Assembly: GCA_002682825.1 (NCBI GenBank)
Contig: NOKP01000036.1
Coordinates: forward strand, 1 to 64,000
DNA: 64,000 bases
Direction: 5' to 3'
From: Neonectria sp. B-13
Lineage: Eukaryota > Ascomycota > Sordariomycetes > Hypocreales > Nectriaceae
Shown here: in pieces, positions 44,395-55,543 of the stretch
Position numbering within the stretch: the stretch's first letter is position 1
Layout of the letters: each line of letters starts with the position of its first letter
Made by a program: the position numbers and the translations under genes
The notes under the pieces: model-generated
Database searches by the model: none
What the model was told of the DNA's origin: nothing
The model's input: only the letters and a program-made list of their open reading frames with translations

Positions 44395-46055
44395 CTAATT
44401 GCTTGCACCATCATACAATGCCTGATACAACTGACACCTTTGGTCTACATCCGAGGCATTACCAATTGTCAAGGCCTCCCTTCCTGTATCACTCATACCA
44501 GCCCTCGCACCGCCGCCAAACACAGCGAGACGGGGCACTGCTGCCCATCCTGGGCCGCAATTTGGATCCTTTGCAAATCTTGCCCATGTTTCTTGCATGG
44601 TTTTGCTAACGTCCACCTGGAAGTCCGTAGCTCCTTCGTTTAGGAACGTACCAAATACGGGACGAATCTCGGCGATGTGGTTTGCTCCACTTCCCTTGAA
44701 TAACTCTGAGTTCGGGAAGCTCGCGTTGAAGTAGTATCGCCAGGTGTTGATGCCCACTGCCGCACTCTCTTCGCTGACGACCTTGGCCGGACAGTGGAAG
44801 GAAACCTCGGTGAAGATTTTGGCGATGCGATCGAATTCGTTTGAGATTCCTGGTGCGCCAATCGGGTATGCAGCAAGTAGCATCTCGGTTTGCTCCTCGG
44901 TACCTCCCGGCAGTGACGTGCTGATGTATTCTTTAGCATCCTTGTACCCGAAGGCGTAGTTCCTCCCCTCGTCAGCGTTACTGCCGATTAGAACAGGAAC
45001 ACGGGCAATACGGGATTTTTCATCAGTGGATAAAAGTCGGTCTTTGCGTGGCGAGTCTGCCCACGTAGCACCGCCGTCCCGAACTTGACCGAACTGAAGC
45101 TTTAGTCTTTCGATGAGATTTTTGAGCTCCAATGGGGGTACTGCACGGACGCATTCAAGCTCGTTGTGAGAAGAACAGTTGAGTGCTCTGGCTACGATAC
45201 TCCATGAGACGGCTGTGGAATTATCGGTAGCAATGATAGTGGCTTGGCCAGATTGCATGATGGCGGCGTAAAAGGGCGTGGGGTCTGGAGGACACGTAAC
45301 AAGAGCGTCAACACTCCCCGCACCGGAACTCTCTCCCATGATTGTTACTCTGCCTGGATCTCCGCCGAAGGCAGCGATGTTATGCTGGACCCAATCCAAG
45401 GCGAGACGTTGATCAAGCCACCTGTGTGCTGAGATTAGTTCTGCAGATTCCCAGATTAGGCACATACGCACCCCAAGTTCTTTTCTCCTTCAGGAAGATC
45501 GGGTGATCCTGGAAAGCCAAATATATTGAGTCGATAGTTGATAGTAACCACCACGACATCGTGGTTGGTAGCAAAGCTAGTCCCATCGTAAAGAGGCAGC
45601 GACCCAGACCCTTGGTTGAAGCCTCCACCGAATATCCAGAAGAGCACAGCTTTAGGACGATCCGGCGCAGCTGCTGGCGCAAAGATGTTGAGGTTCAAAC
45701 AATCCTCGCTCTCGCCAGCCGGGGGCCCGGGTGTGTTGTACCACTCGATCGACCGGTTGCGCTCAGACTCGGGGTAGTTGAACTTTTGAATACAGCCGGG
45801 CTTGTATTCGGAAGCGTCGTATGTGGATTCCAATGGCGGAGGTGGCTGTGGAGGACCAAAGCGGACAGGGACACTACCGAACGGAATTCCGAGAAACTTG
45901 TTGACAGTGACTGTGGATGAAGGAAGCGAAGTAGTAGTTCCGACTACAGCGCCACAGTCGATAGTCGCAGTAGGACGAATGTCTGTCCCATTGCATGGAG
46001 CTGAGAGAGCCACAACGGCATGGAAGGCCAGAGCATGGAATATCAGCGAATGCAT
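44395..46055 (-). CDS. secreted type-B carboxylesterase (second copy of the family)
   Basis: Two exons, 46055-45472 and 45421-44395 (50-bp intron), give 536 aa. MHSLIFHALAFHAVVALSAP is a clear signal peptide. Landmarks: FLGIPFGSVPVRFGPPQPP, ESEDCLNLNIFAPAA, FWIFGGGFNQGSG (oxyanion hole), INYRLNIFGFPGSPD, WLDQRLALDWVQHNIAAFGGDPGRV, nucleophile GESSGAG (S226), SNADEGRNYAF (acid) and GSGANHIAEI (His). It is well diverged from the esterase at 32890 (different intron set and loops), so it is not a recent duplicate. Extracellular ester hydrolysis is expected. Confidence 0.9.
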
Positions 46056-47148
46056 GGTTACTAAGTAAGATGGTATGTGAAAAGACCTCTATTATTTGTA
46101 CTTATCTTCCTTCTTTTATATTCCTAGCTCTGCGTCTTCAATGCTGTGGGCGATATGTTCGGTCTGCATCCTGACATCATTCTTGTAGTAGCTCGCCGTG
46201 TGCCAAGGACCATGGAGGCAGTGAATCAGCCGCCACAAAGGAAATGACTGTCAGCGAGCCAACTGTGCCTTGGTACAATTATCAATCTATGCTGGCAGAG
46301 CTGAAACAGGGGCAATCGAGCGGTACGTAAACAGTTGTCCGAGACTCTTGATTGAGCCATGTGGTTAAACAAAAGCATGCCAAGATGCTTAGCCTCGCCT
46401 GTGATTGTACCATGCAGCCCTTGCGCATTCTTCCACTATGTCGTGATCAGCATGTTCGTCCTCTTCCTAGTCGCTGAATGGTTAATTATAACCAGAAGGA
46501 AGATTGAGATGGAGCGGTCCATAAATATTATTACCTTGGCAGTTCCAGCTTACATGGAAGTAACGTCGACAATCTCTCCAACGTGACTGATGCAAGTTTC
46601 AGTGAGATTTGACTAGCCTGATCCAGTCACATGTGCCGCTGCCGAGCGTACTGCTCCCCCATCTATGCTGTCATGGTCTTGGCGTCGATCTGTTGAGAGT
46701 TCAGCTTCGCCTTACTCAGCCTTGCGAGGTGGATTTCAGACATCAGTAATCGTATGACGATTTTTCGCAAAAAGCCCGCATGTGCTAAGCGCAACTACAT
46801 GTGATGCCGATGAAAAATTTGTGTCAACGAATCTGCTCTGTCGATTCAATTCGCAAGTCTTGACTGAGACATATGCTCTTTTTCGAATCCAGATATTAGT
46901 GGTTGAGGTCGACCCCGTGGCTGACACCAAGCAGAGAAGCATCCAACAATCGTAACATGAATATTCTGTCAGCTTGTTGACATTGCCCAAGGTTTCACGT
47001 GGTAGAGGACAATCGAAACAGGCCTACACCGTGGAGGCTCTGGGTCCAAGCGACCAGGTCAATTCCAGTTGAACTTGACCAATTTGACTAAGTAATAATC
47101 AGGGTATAGAGCTATTCCTTGCCGTCCAAAACCATCGAAGACATCGCC
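46056..47148. other. intergenic, no gene seen
   Basis: About 1.1 kb of upstream sequence of the carboxylesterase and downstream sequence of the potassium transporter. No motif-supported frame. Confidence 0.45.
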
Positions 47149-49740
47149 TCAAATCTCTTTCAAGAACCCAACCTCGACCAATCTGTCCACGTCAATATTC
47201 ACATCCGCCATCTTGGTCCTTGAGTTCTCCCTAATCCAGAGGAAAATCTCTAGCAGCAGCCACCTTGCTGCAGCCCATAGCTTAGGCCGACCATCCCGCT
47301 TGATCTTCATAGTCTCCTTGCCCAGGACATACACAATCTGGCTATTGTACGCCTCACGTAGGGCTTTCAACTCCCCAGCATCCGCCTGGACTGTTCTCGA
47401 GATAACCAACTCAACCTGCGCGACAAGGTCACGCGCCATTCCTGGACGCACTACATCGTCGGCATACCCGTGCCGTAGAACGACATTGTAGCAGTTGACA
47501 ACGCCCGAGGTGCGCGTCACGACGAAGCGCTCGCCAGGCTCCACGAATGGCACTGGTAGTGGCCGCATGTGGAAGAATATCAAGACAGCCGGGCGAGCGG
47601 CGAACTTGAGGACAAAGTGTGCGAAGCTAACGGGGAGAACAGAGGAATCGCCACTCTTGTCAAAGAAGACGCCGAGTCCAGGAACGGTGCTGACTGGCGT
47701 GCTACCAAACAACTCGGTGAGCCTTGGGGTGGAGGAAGGACTCTCGCTGTCCGCATCGGAGAGGACATCAGAAGGCAGGAGACGATCAAGCGACTCAGCA
47801 GACCATTGCGCTTCCTTGCCAAAACGCCAGAGGATGAAGATGGAGGAAAGGATGAAGGCAAGAAGGAGAGTGAACCAGGCGCCATCGGGCACCTTGGTCA
47901 GCACTGCCGACATGAAAGCGCCGTCGAGAGCAGCAAAGATGAGGAACACGGGTATAACGAAGAAGGACGGCACGCGCCAGACAAGAATGGCGACTAGAGA
48001 GACCATGCAGGTCGAAATGAAGGTGACGAGGATGACGCAGACTCCGTAGGCTTGGCCCAGCGAGGTGGTCTGTCAAAACAAGTCAACATATGGCTCTAGA
48101 AATAGTTGTGTCGTCGGTAGTTGGTGACTTACATTGTTGTAAACCGCAGTGACCACGACGGTTCCGATCATCAGAAGCCAGTTGGCCATGGGCATGTACA
48201 CTTGCTCGTGAAACTTGTCGCTTGTGTGTACGACCTTGATATGAGGGAAGTACGACAGACGCATGACCTGAGGTCTGTTAGCTGACCAGCTATCACTCAT
48301 GTAGCACAGCACGAACCTGAGAAAGCAGTTGGAAAGTGCTCGTGATCATGGCTTGAGACGCAACAATAGCTGCCAGGATTGCAATGACCATGCTAGAAAC
48401 TTGTCAGCATCGTTGACTGCTTTTTAGGTGGAGATTCAAAGTGGTACCTGAAGTAGAAGCTTCCAGGCGGGACTGTATAGAAGAACGGGTTGGTAAAGGC
48501 GGTCTCGTCCTGGTCCTGGGAAATGAATGCAGCTTGCCCGGCATACGCAAATATCAGGCAAGGGTAAGCCAAGCAAAGCCATGAAATCTGAATAGCTTTT
48601 CTGCTGAAAGCGCCCAGGTCGGCAAACAAGGCTTCCACTCCAGTGAAGGCAAGCAGAAGACCACCCAATGACTTCCATCCCTCGTACCCGTTACGGATAA
48701 GGTAGGTAAACGCATAATGAGGGCTGAATGCTTTGAGCACGGTGTGGTCATGCAAAGCGAGGTTGTAGATGCCGCAAGTCAAGTTAAACAGCAGCCAAAC
48801 GGTGACGATGGGGGCGAAACAGGTTCCGAGCCGAGATGTGCCAAAGGGCTGGATTAGGAAGAGGAGAACCAGGATGGTACACCTTTGGACAGTATCAGCA
48901 GTGAGGATTTCAAAACGGAACAATACCAACGACTCACGATATACCAACAATAGTAGAAGTCTTCAGGTCAGGGTCGGCCACTTTGATACCTTGGATGGCT
49001 CCCAACACGGACTGTGCAGGAGTAAGAACGCCATCGGCCATGACAAGAGACACGCCCAAGACACCAATTGCCTTCAGTGCAAACTGTGCGATGGGAGAAT
49101 TCTCAAGAAAGTCGCGGAGGCTTTTTCCACCAGGCTTCAACTCGCCCGTGTGATGACGCTCCAGCTTAACCATGCCGCTGACATTAGGATCTCCCTTGAC
49201 GATACGCGTGTATCTGGCCAAGAGACTATATAGCGCAAACGTACCGCCCTGGCCGTCATCGTCTGCGCGAAGGACGATGAATGTGTATTTGAGGGTGACG
49301 ATGAGGGTCAGTGACCAGATGATGATGGACAAGGCGCCCGTCAAGTCTTCCCATGATGGCTGGCTGGAGAAGGTCGACGAGTACACGTAGAGAGGCGACG
49401 TGCCGATGTCACCGTAGATGATTCCGGTGGACTGGAAGGCGACCCAGATGAGGAGGAGGCCAGAGTAGGTCTGCGGCACATTGCAATGTTAATAGCTGTG
49501 GCTGGTGGTGTCGAAACTTGTAAGGGGTCAAGGGGTGAATGTACGTACCTGCTTGTGCTTTGCATTCAAATCATGATCGGCAATTTGGTTGGCCTTTTCC
49601 TCATCGTCCAGAGTCGCGTGGTCTTCAGACTCCTTGGAATGACTGTCTACGATGTTGTCGCGTCGGCGAGTTGTGCCAGGATTGATCCCACCGCCGAACT
49701 CAATTCGACCGGCAGGCTTGATGGCGTCTCCGTCGGACAT
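47149..49740 (-). CDS. HAK/KUP-family potassium transporter
   Basis: Six exons can be joined in frame from the ATG at 49740 (MSDGDAIKPAGRIEFGGG) to the stop at 47149, roughly 770 aa. The KUP signature is complete: STGIIYGDIGTSPLYVYSSTF in TM1, LTLIVTLKYTFIVLRADDDGQGGTFALYSL, GVSLVMADGVLTPAQSVLGAIQG, IQPFGTSRLG, LLAFTGVEALFADLGAFS and MITSTFQLLSQVMRL, then a long cytosolic C-terminus containing PRLTELFGSTPVSTVPGLGVFFDKSG and the acidic stretch after it. Twelve hydrophobic segments are expected. The family performs high-affinity K+ (H+-coupled) uptake at the plasma membrane. All catalytic-region residues look intact. Confidence 0.9.
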
Positions 49741-51064
49741 GACCGGTGAGGGATAAATCAGAGCGAGGGACAACAAGGGCAAGTCTCTGGGGGTGGGAAA
49801 AGGGACAAGCCTGATTGTTGCGAATGCTGCGGAAGTGCAGGAAAATGTGGTTGAGATCTTGTCTATCGAGGAAAGGCTTGGCAGACTGAGAAATGTCTTT
49901 TATATGCATCACAACCACTATTATCACCGCCAGCGACGACTATGGTGCCCCCAACTTCACAGAGACCTGGTCTAGATGGAACGAGGAGCGTGGTCAGAAA
50001 AATTTGTCTGATAGATAATGCGAGGCAATCTCGGAATGCCACATGCGGATAGCGATCAGCAAGTCTACCCAGCCGCGGTATAGGTAACCTCGCGGCAACT
50101 CACGCCAGAAGAGCGGCCAAGGTATCGACTACCTGGATTTCGGTAGATGGAATACGAGAACGGGAGGGGGTGGCTAGTTAGTTATATTGGACAAAGGCGA
50201 GCACGCTTTTGATTCGAGTAGGCGGAAAATCGCGCAACAGGGCGGGATTCTGCGTCACCCGGCGATGACGCCAACTCGGGCTGGCGTTCATGAGAATGGA
50301 TGTAGACAAGGTTTCAAAAGTGCCCGAAGTGTAAATAAACCGTGGGAATTCGGGGCTTTCTTCTACTTACTTTGATGGGTTCTAAGTCTTGGTCTTTGTG
50401 TAAAATATTCGTAGACTGCGTGCACAAGAAAATTACCTCTTTTTGCCCATTCTTCACCCGCAGTGTCTCATACAGTATAACTTAACTTATCCCCATGTCC
50501 TCACTGACCTTTTCGGCTCCATTTCCCCATGCGGGCGTTGCAACAACAGACTCAATCCAGACGATGCACAGCCACCGCCTCTGTCTCTTCAGCGCCCGCA
50601 AACACGCCAAACCAACACGTCAACAAGCCAACCCCCGCTCCATCTTTTGCTTTTGCTCCAATTTGCAGCTGCGTGCACGTGGGACGAACTATCGTCATGG
50701 GTAGTAGAGGCCTCCCGCCTTTTGGTTCTCTGCTATGCAAGTTAATTTGCTCATAAGGCCTTCTCCATTCAGCATGCTGAAACGCATGTGGATGCTCGTG
50801 TCGTACGTATTCCTTGAATTTCTTTGCAACTCATTGGATGATCTCGGCGCATCCAGTTCAACCATCTGGGGAGATGGCTCGCATGCAGCCATGTGCAGCC
50901 TCCTCGCCATCTTCATCAGCTTCTTTAGACGAGCACTGTTGAAATGTCTCCCATGATTTAGTATCTCACAAAGAAGCTCATGGATCAACGAGCTTGGGGG
51001 GTAGACCAAGAATCATTGAAAGATGCTAACTCATATACTATCTATTGTAGCATCCAAATACGTT
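49741..51064. other. intergenic, no gene seen
   Basis: 1.3 kb between the potassium transporter start and the F-box gene stop. A C-rich/CT-rich stretch near 50560-50660 resembles a 5' leader or pyrimidine tract; nothing else stands out. Confidence 0.45.
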
Positions 51065-52951
51065 TTATCTTTTCCAGACGCGCTTCAAGGGCCCTACACC
51101 CATTTTCTGCAATGCCGTGGTCTGTTGGTTCTTCTCTTGTCGAGCTTGCCGCAGCTGCTCGTCCTTCCAAGCCTCCCATTCAGTCGCATTGAGCGGTCCA
51201 TCTAGAGCCACTCTAAGACGCAACCCGTCTGCATCCAACTTTCCAGGATCCTCCAGTTCTCGACCAGCCCGTTCCAACTGACGCAGCTGCGCGTTCATGC
51301 CAGCATTCAGATCCACACACAACACGCTGAGCCAACCACAATCCTCCTCCTCAGGACTCTCGCCGTTATAGACCATGCTGCACACAAAGCTGACGGAGTT
51401 GTGCATGGCCCACGATGGCTCGGCGAGGAGCACCGCGAAGTCGGGCAACGGCGCGCCCGAATGCAGCGTCACCCGTTGGATGTTCTTATTTTGCTTGCGC
51501 AAGTAGCGGAAGAGATGGCGCGCTGAGGATGCGGTAAGGAGTGGTGCTGGTGCTGGCGGTTTTGTGCCAAGTGGAAACCATAATTCAATGGTGCGGAGAT
51601 GGGGAAAAGTGGCGATGGCGTCGAGGGCTTCATATGACCATTCTTGCGCATTATCCCGGGCGATATCAAGAGCTAGATGCTCAAGATGGGGTAGGCTTTT
51701 GCTTAGGTGGATAAGGTCGAGGGCTGTTACTAAAGAGTGCGTGTTTCTCGTCCACCCTCGCTCTGGCTCATGTATCTTAAGCTGCTGTAGTGTCATGCCG
51801 AATCGGTCGATAGAGTCTGGCTTGCTATTGACGCGGTTCCAACCCGAAAGGCTCATTAGCTTTAGTGGCGAGGTAATGTTTTGAATATAATCAGCCTCAA
51901 GCCAGCATAGATCCTCAAGCACAAGCTCTCTAAGATGGGTCAGTTTAGGGGCTATCGCGGGCGCTAGCTGCACCGACACCTCATTCAACCGGACCAGCCG
52001 CGACCAGTCAAACATCTCGGCCCAGTAGTTCCATTCGTACTTGAACCCTTGGACAGGATAGCCTTGGCACTGTGATACTCCCTCTAGGCCCCATGGATAC
52101 TCATTGACGCCTAGTTCCTCAAGAGCCGGCGGCTTCTCACCATCCGAGAAGCCCAAGCCGCAGTACAGACCGATAGTCGGAGGCCCATACCCATTGCAGC
52201 CTCCACGCGGATACCAAATATCCATCCGAGGAAGCCGGGTGAGGTTAGGGCATGAGAGTAGTACCTTCTTTAGGGCGCGCATGGTCTCATGGCAGACCTG
52301 TTCGTCGATGAAGGTGACTTGGATAGACAGCGTGCAGAGGCTCTGGCTTCCTGCAAGACCCTGTAGAAAGGCGCGCGCCTGGACGTGCGACTCGATGGCC
52401 TCATTACAGAAGACGGATGTGCGTAGACGTAGCCCAGTAGGCAATGCAGCCAGGATGGGTGCTGATATAGGCACAGCCGTGGGGCCTTTGCCAATATGCC
52501 AGTCCAGACAGCGCAGTCCTGTCATGGCGGGCAGCATCTCGGCTATCTCAGCCAGGATCTCACTGCTTTCCTTCTGATTGTCATCGTATTCGCGGCCACT
52601 GATCTGAAGCGTCCGGACTACTGGGAGTTGGCCGAGGCGTCTGATAAGACGGAAACGGTCGAGCACATGTCTGCTCTTGTCGAGGTCAACACATACATGG
52701 CCGTGCTGGACGTAGCGCGCCTGTCTGTACAGGGATGAACTCGATAATGCAACCGTCGGGAGGTCCTCGTCATGGAGGAAAGCGACGATGCGTCGCACGA
52801 CGACATCTGGCAGGTGGGCCACAGACGGCCTCGCGCGGTCCAAAGGCACCGGCTCCCGTGTGGTGATGGCGATGGTGATGGCGATGGCTTCGGGTTCGCT
52901 ACGGTGTTGTTGAGTGCGAAAAAGATGGGGAAAGTGGCGCTTGGGAGGCAT
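51065..52951 (-). CDS. F-box protein with LRR-like C-terminal part
   Basis: Single-exon gene of 628 aa from the ATG at 52951 (MPPKRHFPHLF). Residues about 40-85 (VAHLPDVVVRRIVAFLHDEDLPTVALSSSSLYRQARY) form an F-box-like motif. The rest alternates helices and short hydrophobic strands (LRCLDWHIG, LTRLPRMDIWYPRG, LRELVLEDLCWLEADYI, LEHLALDIARDNAQEW, LRTIELWFPLG) as in fungal F-box/LRR-type proteins. The C-terminal end is charged and may be coiled (EWEAWKDEQLRQARQEK). The likely role is substrate recruitment to an SCF ubiquitin ligase; the substrate is unknown. Confidence 0.7.
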   Translation of the reverse strand: MPPKRHFPHLFRTQQHRSEPEAIAITIAITTREPVPLDRARPSVAHLPDVVVRRIVAFLHDEDLPTVALSSSSLYRQARYVQHGHVCVDLDKSRHVLDRFRLIRRLGQLPVVRTLQISGREYDDNQKESSEILAEIAEMLPAMTGLRCLDWHIGKGPTAVPISAPILAALPTGLRLRTSVFCNEAIESHVQARAFLQGLAGSQSLCTLSIQVTFIDEQVCHETMRALKKVLLSCPNLTRLPRMDIWYPRGGCNGYGPPTIGLYCGLGFSDGEKPPALEELGVNEYPWGLEGVSQCQGYPVQGFKYEWNYWAEMFDWSRLVRLNEVSVQLAPAIAPKLTHLRELVLEDLCWLEADYIQNITSPLKLMSLSGWNRVNSKPDSIDRFGMTLQQLKIHEPERGWTRNTHSLVTALDLIHLSKSLPHLEHLALDIARDNAQEWSYEALDAIATFPHLRTIELWFPLGTKPPAPAPLLTASSARHLFRYLRKQNKNIQRVTLHSGAPLPDFAVLLAEPSWAMHNSVSFVCSMVYNGESPEEEDCGWLSVLCVDLNAGMNAQLRQLERAGRELEDPGKLDADGLRLRVALDGPLNATEWEAWKDEQLRQARQEKNQQTTALQKMGVGPLKRVWKR

Positions 52952-53327
52952 GATGGGGAACAAGAAATGCTGGACTAGATGCGTGCGAGGGCAGAGAAAT
53001 CGAGCCTAGGTAATTAGCATCTGGGTACCGGAGGAGTCCGGGGTTCTTAAGTAAATTTAGAGGAGCGTCAGCACGTCACAGGGACAGGGATGCCTGAAGG
53101 AGTCCATGATTCCGTGAAGGGATTACTGCGCTTACTTGTGCTCTATGAATATCTACTTGTCCGAGGTGCACATGTAGACTAAACTCTTTACACTGATGAA
53201 GTTGAACAAAAGGCCTTCCGTCCTTCTCCATCTCTCATAATGTTCATCCCCAGACAGACTGCTCAGCTGCTCAACGAAGCACCGTAATCCCACTCAGCAC
53301 TCGCAAAAGTATCGCCGCCTCGCAACT
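52952..53327. other. intergenic, no gene seen
   Basis: 376 bp upstream of the F-box gene and downstream of the metalloprotease gene; no feature recognised. Confidence 0.4.
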
Positions 53328-54507
53328 TCAAGCATTCGGCATCCCCCACTTCGTCGCCGGAGACATGCTCATCTCGGCAAACATGCGATATGTGTCCGGG
53401 TTGATAAGGGCAAGAGCCTGGTTCTCCTTTGCCAGTTTTGTCGCCAGCTTGAAGCCTACACCGGGGTCCTCATCTGTTCGCAGGTCAGCATGCGTCCCCT
53501 GCTTCGTTTCGTCCAACTTACACTTCTTATTGTCCCTGGCTCTCCCTACAACGTGCACCATCTCGTGCAAAAGAGTCCCTGATATGGAGTTGTAGTGTCC
53601 TACGTATGGGTACTTGTTCGGCTCTACCCTCTCCGCCGCGTAGCCCTGGTCCAAGGTAGCGGAGATCTGCAGGCCGTCGTCCACCCACACGTTGGGGCAC
53701 AAGATGATTCCAACGAAGTCGGTTCGCGTCTCGCCAATGACTTGAGTGGCAGTAAACGTTTTCCCCGCGTAACTGTTCTCTTTCGATTCTGTACATGGCT
53801 CTGGGGAGCTCGCTGTGCTGTCCGTTAGTTCTGCGTAATTTGCTATCATGGGCGGGTTAGGTCCAACGTACGCGTAATGTAACTGAGAGTTATGTGTTCG
53901 GTTACTCCGTTGTCTGCGATTTCGGCATGCCAGATAGGCGATGGACCTCCTTCACACAGTTATGAGCCCCGTGTCTAGGTGCAACCCTTGCGCAGCTTAA
54001 GTACTCACCAATATAGTTGGGAATGGAGGTCTTTACCAACCCATTGGAGCCGCAGAACAGAACCGCATGGGTGACATCGAGACCTGCCAACGTTCCTTCG
54101 AGTCCTCCCCGGACATCCTCGTACATGGCTGTGCGACAAATGTGGTTAGCGAAAAAATTGGGTGTCAGGGTTTCGACAGAGCTTCGCTCACCGCTGGCAG
54201 TGCCCATAGTAGCTTGTCCAGCACTATTTAGTCCCAGATGGTTCGTGAATTTGACACCGAACATGAATTCTGCGTTAGCTCCCGCGATCTTCTGAGCGTC
54301 GCTGTACTTGATCGACGGTCGGGTGGGAATGAGGTTTATCTGGGCCTGGGCCTGGGTGGTCATCTCTACCGCATTATCCCACATTTCGTCCATCGACTTT
54401 CCTTTGAATGGCCAGTTATCGCAACCGATAGCCCGCCAGGTGACGGCCGCGAGGCACTGCCGAATGGCGAGGAAGGAGAGGAGCACCCGGACCATGGTGG
54501 GCTGCAT
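53328..54507 (-). CDS. secreted HExxH metalloprotease-like protein
   Basis: Three exons, 54507-54009, 53949-53872 and 53812-53328, give 353 aa. The N-terminus MVRVLLSFLAIRQCLA (first or second ATG) is a signal peptide. The zinc-binding helix is LLHEMVHVVG (H275, E276, H279), and conserved cysteines (ICRTAMY, EPCTESKENSY, ILCPNVW) suggest disulfides. The pattern (NVWVDDGLQ, GTLLHEMVHVVG, KLAKENQALALINPDTYRMFAEM) matches a family of fungal secreted zincins related to deuterolysin-like/M35 peptidases; the exact MEROPS family cannot be fixed by eye. It is expected to act outside the cell, possibly on host or substrate proteins. Confidence 0.78.
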
Positions 54508-55543
54508 CCTGGGCGAGGAATAAGACCGCTCTCTGTATGATTCAGTAGAGTAGTGATAAGAAGCCTGGGTATAATAGCAGCTGTGTAACTAATGTGAGAG
54601 TCCAAGAACCCAGTTGCTTAGATATTAATTCTATGATGAAGTGATACTTATACAACTTGCATCTTCTTCTTTATCCCATACTGCTCATTTGGAACTACGT
54701 TCATCCCATCTTCCGCCCCCAAAAGATTAACCCTGGCAGTTGGCTGTAATGCACTTCGGAAGGAACAATACGAATGAATGACTCAGAATGAGCAACGACT
54801 GCACAGGGCGATGTCAAGATTCCTTCTGCATGTCATCCTTCCAGGTGTTTCATAGGGCTGCGCAATTAATATGTGCCGAAACCCAAATAGTACGCTTACC
54901 AAGCTCCATACTCTGATTCGATGTCATTGGTTCAAAGATACGAACTCGGAGCAATTACTACATAAGGCGTTGAAAATAAATGAAAATATTACCTCAACCA
55001 ACACTCTGACTCCGCCCCGAAGGATTAGAACTCGTATATTCTCAGGAACTTTTTACCTCAACCAGCACTCCAACTCAGCCTTGAAGCCTTCCAATATGAC
55101 TCAGCGGAGGCTCTCGGAAATGGCTTGACAACCGTAGGACTTACGGAAGTCTCGAGCAATGGAGCGCATGAAGGCAGTGCCGAAGGATTTAGAGCACATG
55201 ACGGCAGCGCCAAAGGATGCAAAGTTGGATGGACGGATGATAATTATACGAGGAGGAATATGCTTATGTTGTCAGCACAGTACCTTGACGCAGCTGTACG
55301 GCATACGAGGAGAGAATCAAACCTGGCTGGGTGTGTATTTTCTACTGAAAGTCGCCTTCTCCGTCATCTTCCACAGGCAAGGGACTAATATAAAGTAGAG
55401 AACATTGTTGTTGTCAATCTTCTTGCCAATCAGTCAAAGCTTTCAGTTGAACTGTGCACCACCCCGTCACATTTCTTTCACACCAGACACTTTTTCTAAT
55501 ACAATCGCTTCTCTAGGCCGCAGGGCCGACTCATATCTTCACC
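54508..55543. other. intergenic, no gene seen
   Basis: About 1 kb between two divergent secreted-protein genes. Small frames at 54871-55128 and 55125-55398 have no family pattern. Confidence 0.45.
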